A stretch of 64,000 nucleotides of DNA from Rubrivivax sp. (GTDB lineage Bacteria; Pseudomonadota; Gammaproteobacteria; Burkholderiales; Burkholderiaceae_C), in assembly GCA_030653505.1 (NCBI GenBank), contig JAURZK010000113.1, positions 1 to 64,000 of the forward strand, written 5' to 3'. Positions within the stretch are counted from its first letter, which is position 1; every line of letters starts with the position of its first letter. Below the pieces are notes generated by a model. The model did not search any database. It was not told where the DNA came from and saw nothing but the letters and a program-made list of their open reading frames with translations. Positions 55,260 through 63,980 of the stretch are shown one piece after another. A program made the position numbers and the translations under genes.

Positions 55260-57850
55260 CACACCCTCTGGTCCACGCCCTGCGCCAGCGTGAAGTAGCG
55301 CTCGCCGACGCGGTCGGCCAGCGCCGCGGCGCGGTGGCCCAGCGTCACCGCCAGCGAACGCAGCGCCTGTGCGATGGCGGCTTCGTCGGCGCCGCGCAGC
55401 GACTCCAGCGTCAGCCCGGCGCCTTCGGCGGGCAGCAGGTCGAGCAGCGGCTGCTGCGCCTCGGGCGGGCCCGGCAGCTTGCCGATCTCGGTGCGCAGCC
55501 GGCGCAGCACGCCGGCGAAGGACCGCGGGATGGCGCTGTCCAGCACCACCATGTCGGCCAGCGCCAGCATGTCCTCGTGGCGCTGGTAGCGGGCGCGGAA
55601 GGTGATGATGCTGTCGAACAGCTCCAGCAGCAGGTCGATGCCGGCGGCGCTGCCGAGGGCCTGGTTCTCCAGGAAGATGCGCAGCCGGGTCGACACGGCG
55701 ATCAGGCGTTCGGTCAGGCGGCCCACGGTCATCAGGCGCCAGCCGTGGTCGCGCGTCATGCGGTCGCTCTGCGCGCCGGTCACCGCGGCCAGCTGCAGCG
55801 CCAGGCGGTCCAGCGCGGGCAGCACCAACGTGCGCGTGGGCAGTTCGCCAGAGGCAGTGGCCAGCGACTGGGCGAAACCCGCGCGCATGGCGCGGATCAG
55901 GCCCCAGTGCTCGGCCGACAGCCGCTCGCGCAGCGCCATCGAGGCGCGTTCCAGCGAAGCCAGGTTGAAGGCCACGCTGGCCGTGCCCTCGTTGGCATCC
56001 GTGCGGCCCATGCCGGCGAGCAACGCACGCTCGAACAGCGTGGTGCTCTGTGCCAGCGTGGGCACGCCGTGCGGCGCCAGGCCGACACGCACGCACAGCG
56101 CCGACAGCGCCTGCAGCACCTCGGGCGGCGCGTCGTTGTCGGCGTCGATGAGCAGCAGCGTGGCGCGCGCCAGGCGCACCAGCTGCTCGGTGCGCTCGGT
56201 GTAGCGGCCGAGCCAGAACAGGTTCTCGCCGGTGCGGCTGCTGACGGGCCGGCGGCGCTCGGCGATGTCGTCGACCTGCAGGCGCTGCGGCAGCATGCTG
56301 AAGGTGTCGACGGGGCCGTCGGTGAGCACCCAGGTATCGAGGCTGGAGCCACCGCGCTGCATGCTGACGCTGCCGTCTTCGCGTCGCGCCACGCGGGTCA
56401 TGCCACCCGGCAGCACGTGCCAGCGGCCGCCGCCGTCGGCGATCGCGTACACACGCACCATCGCAGGGCGCGGGCTGAGTGCGCCGTTGCCCCAGATCGG
56501 GGCACGCGAGAAGCGCAACCTGCCCTGCACCGTCCAGGCGTCGGGGTCGTCGTCGATGGCGGCCGACTGCGACTGGCGCAGCTGCGACGTCCGCCCACCT
56601 TCGGGGAAGGTGCTGCGCACGATCTTGTCGTCGAGGTCGTGGCGCACGTCGTCCCAGGCCGCCGCTTCGCCGCACCACCAGGTGGGCAACGAAGGCAGCA
56701 GCAGGGCCTCGCCGGTCAGCCGCTCGGCGATGCCGGGCATGAAACCCTGGATGGCGGGCGACTCGAGGAATGCGCTGCCCAGTGCGTTGGCCATCACCAC
56801 CGTGCCGGCGCGTGCGGCCTGCAGCAGGCCGGGCACGCCCAGGGCGCTGTCGGGCCGCAGTTCCAGCGGGTCGCAGAAGTCGTCGTCCAGCCGGCGCAGC
56901 AGGCCGTGCACGGGCTCCAGGCCTTCCACCGTCTTGAGATACAGGCGCTCGCCGCGCACGGTGAGGTCGCCGCCCTCGACCAGCGGCACGCCCAGGTAAC
57001 GCGCCAGGTAGGCATGCTCGAAGTAGGTTTCGCTGTAGGTGCCGGGCGTCAGCAGCACGACACGCGGCGCGCCGTCGCCCAGGCTGCGCGCCACCTCGCG
57101 CGCGGCCGCTTCCAGCGTGTCGAGCAGGCAGCGGTAGCTGCTGGCGATGCGCTGCACGTGCAGGTCGCGGAAGGCCTCGGGGAACTCGCGTGTGGCGACG
57201 AGCCGGTTGTGCATCACGTAGCCCAGCCCCGAAGGGCCCTGCGTTCGCTGCGCCACCTGCCACCAGCGACCGTCGGGGCCCCGCGCCAGGTCGAAGGCCG
57301 CGATGTAGAGGTGCATGCCCAGCGGCGGCGTGACGCCGATCATCTGACGCAGCCAGCCCGGGTGACGCAGCAGCAGCGCCGGCGGCAGCAGGCCTTCTTG
57401 CAGCAGGTGCTGGGGGCCGTAGAGGTCGGTCAGCATGCGCTGCAGCAGTTCGGCGCGCTGCATCACACCCGCTTCGATGCCGGCCCACTCTGCAGGCTCG
57501 ATCAGCAGCGGCAGCAGTTCCAGCGACCAGGCGCGCGCCGCGGCGCCCACCTTGGGGTCGTCGCTGAAGACGTTGTGCGTGACGCCGTCCATCTGGATGC
57601 GCAGCGCCACCTGGCCGACACGGCGGTCGAGCTCGTCGGCCAGCTCGGTGCCGGCCGCTGGCGCCGGCAGCGCCAGCGCAAAACGCCGCCAGGCGTCGCG
57701 CAGCGTGCCGTCGGGTTCACGCAGCTCGTCCCACACGCCCGCCTCGGCCGGCAGGGCACGTGAACTCAGCGTGTGCAACGCCGCCTCGCCGATGCCCGGC
57801 GCGGCCTCGAAAGGCAGCGAGCTCTGCGACTGGGTCTGCAACTGCGCCAT
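55259..57850 (-). CDS. circularly permuted ATP-grasp / alpha-E fusion protein
   Basis: An 863-aa protein. Residues up to about 480 are a circularly permuted ATP-grasp (VVLLTPGTYSETYFEHAYLAR, RRLDDDFCDPLELRPDSALG), and the rest is an alpha-E domain (RTGENLFWLGRYTERTEQLVR). It thus fuses the two activities encoded separately further down the operon. The Lys-Gly loop of the stand-alone ligase is replaced by IVRSTFPEGGRTSQL here. ATG 57850 is preferred; a GTG at 57865 is in frame. Confidence 0.92.
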   Translation of the reverse strand: MAQLQTQSQSSLPFEAAPGIGEAALHTLSSRALPAEAGVWDELREPDGTLRDAWRRFALALPAPAAGTELADELDRRVGQVALRIQMDGVTHNVFSDDPKVGAAARAWSLELLPLLIEPAEWAGIEAGVMQRAELLQRMLTDLYGPQHLLQEGLLPPALLLRHPGWLRQMIGVTPPLGMHLYIAAFDLARGPDGRWWQVAQRTQGPSGLGYVMHNRLVATREFPEAFRDLHVQRIASSYRCLLDTLEAAAREVARSLGDGAPRVVLLTPGTYSETYFEHAYLARYLGVPLVEGGDLTVRGERLYLKTVEGLEPVHGLLRRLDDDFCDPLELRPDSALGVPGLLQAARAGTVVMANALGSAFLESPAIQGFMPGIAERLTGEALLLPSLPTWWCGEAAAWDDVRHDLDDKIVRSTFPEGGRTSQLRQSQSAAIDDDPDAWTVQGRLRFSRAPIWGNGALSPRPAMVRVYAIADGGGRWHVLPGGMTRVARREDGSVSMQRGGSSLDTWVLTDGPVDTFSMLPQRLQVDDIAERRRPVSSRTGENLFWLGRYTERTEQLVRLARATLLLIDADNDAPPEVLQALSALCVRVGLAPHGVPTLAQSTTLFERALLAGMGRTDANEGTASVAFNLASLERASMALRERLSAEHWGLIRAMRAGFAQSLATASGELPTRTLVLPALDRLALQLAAVTGAQSDRMTRDHGWRLMTVGRLTERLIAVSTRLRIFLENQALGSAAGIDLLLELFDSIITFRARYQRHEDMLALADMVVLDSAIPRSFAGVLRRLRTEIGKLPGPPEAQQPLLDLLPAEGAGLTLESLRGADEAAIAQALRSLAVTLGHRAAALADRVGERYFTLAQGVDQRV

Positions 57851-57873
57851 GGAGCCCGTGATCACCCGGCCGT

Positions 57874-60800
57874 TCAGACCCGCAGGTCCATCGTGAACGG
57901 ATGCTCCAGGCTGGGCGCCGCCGCCTGAACGTCGATCGCTCCCGGCGTGTGGCCGAAGCGGAAGAAGCGCGACAGGCGTCGGCTCTCGGCCTCGTAGCTG
58001 TTAACCGGGAACGTCTCGTGGCTGCGACCGCCCGGGTGGGCCACGTGATAGCGGCAGCCGCCCATGCTGCGTCCTTTGCCCTGTGCTTGCCAGGTGTCCA
58101 CGAGATCGATGGTCAGTGGCGCGTGCACCTTGATCGTCGGGTGCAGGGCCGAAGGCGGCTGCCAGGCGCGGTAGCGCACGCCGCCGACAAATTCACCCTG
58201 GCGCCCCGTGGGCTGCAGCGGCAGCGCGCGGCCGTTGACGGTGACGACATGGCGGTTGCCGTTCAGCCCGGTGGCCTTGACCTCCAGCCTTTCCAGCGAC
58301 GAATCGACGTAGCGCACCGTGCCGCCCACCGAACCCTCTTCACCCATCACGTGCCAGGGCTCGAGTGCGCTGCGCAGCGTGAGCTCGACCCCCCCCACCG
58401 CGATGTCGCCGATGATCGGGAAGCGGAAGGCGAAGTGCGGCGCGAACCAGGCCGGGTCGAAGTTGAAGCCGGCGGCGTTCAGGTCGGCAATGACGTCGTC
58501 GAAGTCGATCTGCACGAAGGTGGGCAGCAGGAAACGGTCGTGCAGGCTGGTGCCCCAGCGGGTCAGCCGCGTCGCGCCGCGGCCGCGGTAGGGCTCCTTC
58601 CAGAACCAGGCCAGCAGCGAACGCAGCAGCAGCTGCTGCGCCAGGCTCATGCGCGCGTGCGGCGGCATCTCGAAGGCACGCAACTCCAGCAGGCCCAGGC
58701 GGCCCGTGGGGCCGTCGGGCGAGTAGAGCTTGTCGATGCAGAACTCGCTGCGGTGGGTGTTGCCCGTCACGTCCACCAGCAGGTTGCGCAGCGTGCGGTC
58801 GACGACCCACGGCGGCACATTGCCATACAGGCCCAGCTGGCGTTCCAGTTCGTTCAGGCCGATCTCGACTTCGTAGACCTGGTCGCCGCGCGCCTCGTCG
58901 AAACGTGGCGCCTGGCTCGTCGGGCCGATGAACATGCCGCTGAACAGGTAGCTCAGCGAAGGGTGGTTGTGCCAGTAGGTGATGAGGCTGGCCAGCAGGT
59001 CGGGCCGGCGCAGGAAGGGGCTGTCGGCCGGCGTGGCGCCGCCGAGCACGAAGTGGTTGCCGCCACCCGTGCCCGTGTGGCGGCCGTCGAGCATGAACTT
59101 CTCGGTCGACAGGCGTGTCTGGTGCGCGGCCTCGTAGAGGAATTCGGTGTGGTCGACGAGCTCGGCCCAGTTGTGCGCGGGGTGGATGTTGACCTCGATG
59201 ACCCCCGGGTCGGGCGTGACCGCGAGTGTCTTCAGCCGCGGGTCTCGCGGCGGTGGGTAGCCCTCGATGACGATCTTCATCGCCAGTTCGGCGCAGGTGG
59301 CCTCGAGCGCGGCCACGAGCTCGAGGTAGTCCTCCAGGTGCTTCAGCGGCGGCATGAAGATGTAGAGCACGCCGCTCTTGCCGCCGTGCTCCTCTTCGGC
59401 CTTCGGGCCGTTACCACGCTGCGGGTCGCGTACTTCCACGCACAGCGCGGTGCGAGTGAGTTCACCGGCCGACTCGAAGCGCCCGGGCATGACCAGCGGG
59501 TCGCGCGGGAAGGGCGTGACGGGGTCGTGTTCGGTGGCCACGCGGTCGAGGCCGGCACCGGTGCGGCCGTCGCTTGCCAGCCCGGCCACGACGCCATGGC
59601 CCAGCAGGCCGGCGCCGGTAGCGCTACCCGCGTCAGCGCCGAAACCGTCGTGATCCAGGCCGCCTTCGCCCAGGCGGTCTTCACCCTGGCCCGACCCACC
59701 GCCGACCGGGCGCTGCAGCGCCTGCTGCATGCGCAGAACCGAAGCCGAGGGCAAGGTGGCCTGCGGTGCAAACGGGTCCTGCGCCAAGGTCCACGGCAGG
59801 TCCTCCTTGGCCGCCCAGGCTTGCGAGTCCAGCGGCAGTCGCCAGCCCATGGGCGAGTCGCCCGGAATCAGGAACAGTCGGTCGTCGCGCACGAACCAGG
59901 GGCCGGTCACCCAGGCCGGGCCGGCCGTGCTGGCCTGCCACTCGCGCTTCAGCGGCAGCACGTGGCCCACGGTGGCGTCCAGCCCCTGTGTGAAGACGCG
60001 GCGCAGGCGCGCGCGTTCGAGCTCGTCGTCGAGCCGCGCGTCGAAGGGGTCGACGTTCACCGGCAGCCGGCGTTCGCGCCACAGGTAGTAGTAGGTGTCC
60101 TCGTAGGCCGGCTGGACGAAGGACGTGTCCAGGCCCAGGCGGCGCGTCAGCGTGTGCAGGAAGGTCTTGGCATCGTCGGCGGTGTAGTGGTAGGTCTCGC
60201 GTTCGTCGGCGAAGAGGCCGGGGTCGCTCCAGCAGGGCTGGCCGTCGGCGCGCCAGCAGATGGAAAGCGACCAGCGCGGCAGCTGTTCGCCCGGGTACCA
60301 CTTGCCCTGTCCGAAGTGCAGGAAGGCGCCCTGGCCGTACTTGGCCGCCAGCTTGTGCACCAGCGCCGTGGCCAGGCCGCGCTTGGTGGGGCCCAGCGCG
60401 TCGGTGTTCCACTCGGCGGCGTCGCGGTCATCCACCGCCACGAAGGTGGGCTCGCCGCCTTGCGTCAGGCGCACATCCTGCGCTTCGAGCCTGGCGTCGA
60501 CCTCGTGGCCCAGCGCCTCGATGGCGCGCCACTGTGCGTCGCTGTAGGGCAGCGTGACGCGTGGCGATTCGTAGATGCGCGTCACCTCCATGTGGTGCGA
60601 GAACGTGACCTCGCACTCGTCCACCGCACCACTCACCGGCGCGGCGGTGCTGGGTTCGGGCGTGCAGGCCACGGGGATGTGGCCTTCACCGGCGAGCAGG
60701 CCGCTGGTCGGGTCCAGTCCTATCCAGCCGGCGCCCGGCAGGTAGACCTCGCACCAGGCGTGCAGGTCGGTGAAGTCGTGTTCGGCACCACTGGGGCCGT

Positions 60801-61455
60801 CCAGGCTCTTCACGTCGGGCTTGAGCTGGATGAGGTAACCGGAGACGAAGCGCGCCGCCAGTCCCAGATGACGCAAGGTCTGCACCAACAGCCAGCCGGT
60901 GTCGCGGCAGGAGCCGCTGGCGTTGGTGAGTGTGGTCTCGGGCGTCTGCACACCCGGCTCCATGCGGATGAGGTAGCTGATCTCGTGCTGCAGGCGCTGG
61001 TTGATGCCGACCAGGAAGTCGATGGTGCGCTGCGTTTCGAGTGACACGCTCTCGACGAAGGCCTTGAAGCGCGGCGTGGACTCGGACAGGGGCGTCTTGG
61101 CCAGGTAGGGCACGAGGTCGAGCGCGGCGTCCTCGGCGTAGCTGAAGGGGAAGTTCTCGGCCTCGGGTTCGAGGAAGAAGTCGAAGGGGTTCAGCACCGA
61201 CATCTCGGCCACGAGGTCGACCGTGACCTTGAACTCGCGTGTCATCTCGGGGAAAACGAGGCGCGCCGCGTAGTTGGCGAAGGGGTCCTGCTGCCAGTTG
61301 ATGAAGTGCCCGGCGGGCTCGACACGCAGCGAGTAGCTCAGGATACGGGTGCGGCAATGCGGCGCCGGGCGCAGGCGCACCACCTGGGGGCCGAGGGTGA
61401 CGCGGCGGTCGTAGCGGTAATGCGTGACGTGGTTCAGCGCGACATGGATGGACAC
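57874..61455 (-). CDS. transglutaminase-DUF2126 protein
   Basis: A 1193-aa protein that opens the operon. The N-terminal transglutaminase part (HVALNHVTHYRYDRRVTLGP) has Cys in NASGSCRDTGWLLV, His in DLHAWCEVYLPG and Asp in IGLDPTSG. The C-terminal DUF2126 half follows a Gly-rich linker (GGGSGQGEDRLGEGGLDHDG) and contains VIEVNIHPAHNW, HTGTGGGNHFVLGG and TGNTHRSEFCIDKLYSPD; these Glu, His and Asn motifs recall glutamine-synthetase-like amidoligases. It has no signal peptide. Confidence 0.94.
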   Translation of the reverse strand: MSIHVALNHVTHYRYDRRVTLGPQVVRLRPAPHCRTRILSYSLRVEPAGHFINWQQDPFANYAARLVFPEMTREFKVTVDLVAEMSVLNPFDFFLEPEAENFPFSYAEDAALDLVPYLAKTPLSESTPRFKAFVESVSLETQRTIDFLVGINQRLQHEISYLIRMEPGVQTPETTLTNASGSCRDTGWLLVQTLRHLGLAARFVSGYLIQLKPDVKSLDGPSGAEHDFTDLHAWCEVYLPGAGWIGLDPTSGLLAGEGHIPVACTPEPSTAAPVSGAVDECEVTFSHHMEVTRIYESPRVTLPYSDAQWRAIEALGHEVDARLEAQDVRLTQGGEPTFVAVDDRDAAEWNTDALGPTKRGLATALVHKLAAKYGQGAFLHFGQGKWYPGEQLPRWSLSICWRADGQPCWSDPGLFADERETYHYTADDAKTFLHTLTRRLGLDTSFVQPAYEDTYYYLWRERRLPVNVDPFDARLDDELERARLRRVFTQGLDATVGHVLPLKREWQASTAGPAWVTGPWFVRDDRLFLIPGDSPMGWRLPLDSQAWAAKEDLPWTLAQDPFAPQATLPSASVLRMQQALQRPVGGGSGQGEDRLGEGGLDHDGFGADAGSATGAGLLGHGVVAGLASDGRTGAGLDRVATEHDPVTPFPRDPLVMPGRFESAGELTRTALCVEVRDPQRGNGPKAEEEHGGKSGVLYIFMPPLKHLEDYLELVAALEATCAELAMKIVIEGYPPPRDPRLKTLAVTPDPGVIEVNIHPAHNWAELVDHTEFLYEAAHQTRLSTEKFMLDGRHTGTGGGNHFVLGGATPADSPFLRRPDLLASLITYWHNHPSLSYLFSGMFIGPTSQAPRFDEARGDQVYEVEIGLNELERQLGLYGNVPPWVVDRTLRNLLVDVTGNTHRSEFCIDKLYSPDGPTGRLGLLELRAFEMPPHARMSLAQQLLLRSLLAWFWKEPYRGRGATRLTRWGTSLHDRFLLPTFVQIDFDDVIADLNAAGFNFDPAWFAPHFAFRFPIIGDIAVGGVELTLRSALEPWHVMGEEGSVGGTVRYVDSSLERLEVKATGLNGNRHVVTVNGRALPLQPTGRQGEFVGGVRYRAWQPPSALHPTIKVHAPLTIDLVDTWQAQGKGRSMGGCRYHVAHPGGRSHETFPVNSYEAESRRLSRFFRFGHTPGAIDVQAAAPSLEHPFTMDLRV

Positions 61456-61545
61456 GGGGAGAGGCTCCTGGGCTTTCGGGGATCGGCCTGGGCTTCTTGC
61501 AAGCGGCGGGCCACCTGAGGTCGCGTGAGGTTGCGGTACGTGCCT

Positions 61546-63264
61546 TCAGGGCGCTGCCACCGCGTCATTTGGGTGTCGATGATGCCAGTAACGCCTGGCA
61601 ACATCGCGCGCGCACAGGCCCGGCGCAGGCGCCTTGGTGTCGGCGGGCGCCCGCCCCATTGCCGGCGAGGACCACGCGCCGCAGCGGTCGCTGCGCACGA
61701 CGGTGATGCCGCGGTCGGCATAACGCGCCAGCACGGGCGGCGCCGGATGGCCGAAGCGGCTGCGGTAGGCCGCCTGCACGACGGCCACGCCGGGCTGCAC
61801 GGCGTCGAGGAAGGCGGCGGTGGACGAGGTCTTGCTGCCGTGGTGAGGTACCAGCAGCACGTCGCTGCGAAGCATGCCGGCATCACGCCGCAGCAACGCG
61901 GTCTCCTGCGCCGCCTCGATGTCGCCGGTGAGCAGCGCGCTGGCGCCATCGGCCGCCTGCACACGCAGCACGCAGCTCAGCGCGTTGGGCTTGTGCGGCA
62001 GCGCCGGGTCCTGCGTGGTGGGGTGTAGCAGCTCGAAGGCCACGCCGTCCCAATGCCAGCGCTGGCCCGCGACGCAGGGGACGTGCGGCAGGCCGCGCTG
62101 CGTCGCTGCCTGCCGCAAGGGGTGGTCCTCGGCCAGTGAACTGGAAAGTGCCGCCACCGGCATGCCGGCGAGCAGCGTCGCGGCACCGCCGACGTGGTCG
62201 CTGTCGCGGTGGCTGAGCATCAGCAGGTCGACCCGTGTCTCGCCGCGCACCCGCAGCAAAGGCAGCAGCACACGTCCGCCGGCGTCGGCCTCGGGCGTGT
62301 AGGCCGGGCCCGTGTCGTAGACGAGCAGGTGGCGCCGGGTGCGCACCAGCACCGCCGTGCCCTGGCCGACATCGGCAGCGACCAGTTCGAACTGCCCCTG
62401 CGGCGGGCGCTCGACCGGTGGCGCGAGCAAGGGCAGCGCCAGCGGCAGGGTCATCAGGCGCATTCGCCACGGCAGCGGCAGCACCGCCAGCGCACCGGCC
62501 ACCAGGCCGCAGGCCACGGCCCAGGGTGGCGCGGCCGCGGCCGACCACAGCGCCAGCGGCAGGCCGGCCAGCGCCTGCAGCACAAGCGTGAGGCCCTGCA
62601 CCAGCACGGCAGACACGTTCCACAGTGGCGGCAGCAGCACGCCCAGCATGGCCAGCGGCACGACGAGCAGGGTGACCAGCGGTATCGCCAGCAGGTTGGC
62701 GACGAAGCCGACGATCGAGATCTGCTGGAAGAAGACCAGCGTCAGCGGCGCCAGCCCGACGGTGGCCACGGCCTGGGTGCGCAGGCCGTCGCGCAGCGCC
62801 TGCGCCGCACGCGCGCGCCAGCGGGTCGCCGCGGGCGCCAGCCGCTGCGCCGGCTCGGCCGCCACCAGCAACGCCACGGCGACGAAGGACAGCCAGAAGC
62901 CCGGCTGCAGCATCGCCCAGGGGTCGCCCACCGTGACCGCCAGCGCGGCGGACAGCAGCACGGCCGGCAGCGGCCAGCGCAGCCCCGCGCTGCGCAGTGC
63001 CACGACGACGGCGATCATGCCCACCGTGCGCTGCGCCGGCACACCCCAGCCCGCCAGCAGCGCGTAGCCTGCGGCCGACAGCAGCCCGCCCCAGCGCGCC
63101 GCCTGCGGTGCGGGCAGCAGCAGCGGCAGCCGCCGGTGGCGGCGCCACAGCCAGCCGACGATGCCCCCGGCCAGCCAGGCGAACATGGTGACGTGCAGGC
63201 CCGAGATGCTCATCAGGTGCGAAACGCCCGTGATGCGGAAGAGCTCCCAGCCAGCGCGGTCTGG
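61546..63264 (-). pseudogene. comEC: comEC, 5'-truncated
   Basis: The remaining 572 codons encode the competence domain (WELFRITGVSHLMSISGLHV, then about seven TM helices) and the metallo-beta-lactamase-like domain (LVAADVGQGTAVLV, MLSHRDSDHVGG, LLTGDIEAAQE, VPHHGSKTSS). Intact ComEC has a further 200-280 residues with the OB-fold. Here the frame runs back to a TAG at 63265-63267, and homology stops there, exactly where the repeat array starts. An internal ATG at 63213 might still be used. DNA uptake through this protein is probably lost. Confidence 0.85.
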
Positions 63265-63267
63265 CTA

Positions 63268-63561
63268 CTGACAAACAGGTCCTACTCTCGGACAAATGGT
63301 TCTACTCTGGGCATTTCTCGACAATGGGTTCTACGCTAGCGGCCCAGGTATCGCCCGAATTCTTGACAAAGGGTTCTACCGTCCCAGCAGGCCACGGCCC
63401 CTCGAGTTGCGACGTCCTGCGCGCCGCTAACCGCAAAACCTCGCAAGCTCCCCAAGCGCTTCTGCCTCAACCTCCGCCAACCCTCGTAAACCAGAAACTT
63501 CAGGCGTTCTTGACAAATGGTTTGACCGCAAGTTGTACTGCTTGACAAATGGTTCTACTCT
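63268..63561 (+). repeat. six direct repeats of TTGACAAATGGTTCTACTCT
   Basis: Copies, all in one orientation, start at about 63268, 63289, 63317, 63361, 63509 and 63541. The best are R2 and R6; R1, R3, R4 and R5 carry one to five changes. Spacings between GACA cores are 21, 29, 45, 147 and 32 bp. The first copy abuts the comEC break. Multiple short repeats at an end beginning with TG are a feature of IS21-type elements, but no transposase gene is present. Confidence 0.8.
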
Positions 63562-63980
63562 CACCGGCCGCACCCGCCCAGACGACTTTGCGACCGGTGG
63601 ATGCCCCGTATCGGGCGGACGTAGTGCTGCTTCCGGGCGCACTCGAAGACTGTGCAAAACGCGAGTGGCTTGCCTAGTCCGCAACGGCGGAAAAAGGCTG
63701 CCAAACTTTTCACGCCAGACGCAGCGCAATGTTCGCAGCCAGTAGCGCAACATCCGCACCCTCGGCTAGAGTGGCACTCGTCGCGTCGGCCCAGCCGGCG
63801 CGTCGCCAACCGGCAAGGGCCTTGCCCCAACGCCACCAGCGAACTTGAGCGCCGAACAGCGCGCCTCAGTTCTCCATCCGGACTCGTTCTGAGTCACGGA
63901 AACCCCGGAAAAGCCTGACACCCGAAGTCCATCTTCGACTTCCCGCCTTCAGCTGTCTGCTTCCAGCGCTCAGCGTTCGA
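63562..63980. other. lower-GC intergenic stretch, no gene assigned
   Basis: Base composition falls clearly below the window average. The ORFs here (63427-63759 minus, 63561-63836 minus, 63652-63918 plus) have no recognisable motif, no ribosome binding site and no typical codon use. No strong sigma-70 promoter is visible although an rRNA operon seems to follow. Confidence 0.5.

Noticed and set aside
55334-57763. 809-aa plus-strand ORF opposite the ATP-grasp/alpha-E fusion
   Set aside because: Gln/Arg/His-rich composition and no family features. The minus-strand gene is certain.
57901-61044. 1047-aa plus-strand ORF opposite the DUF2126 gene
   Set aside because: It is another shadow. The opposite strand encodes recognised transglutaminase and DUF2126 motifs throughout.
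63268-63561. The repeat array as a CRISPR
   Set aside because: Repeats are about 20 bp with irregular spacing (21-147 bp), degenerate, and there are no cas genes.
63427-63759. 110-aa minus-strand ORF in the region after the repeats
   Set aside because: No ribosome binding site, no motif, and it runs through repeats R5 and R6. More likely non-coding.
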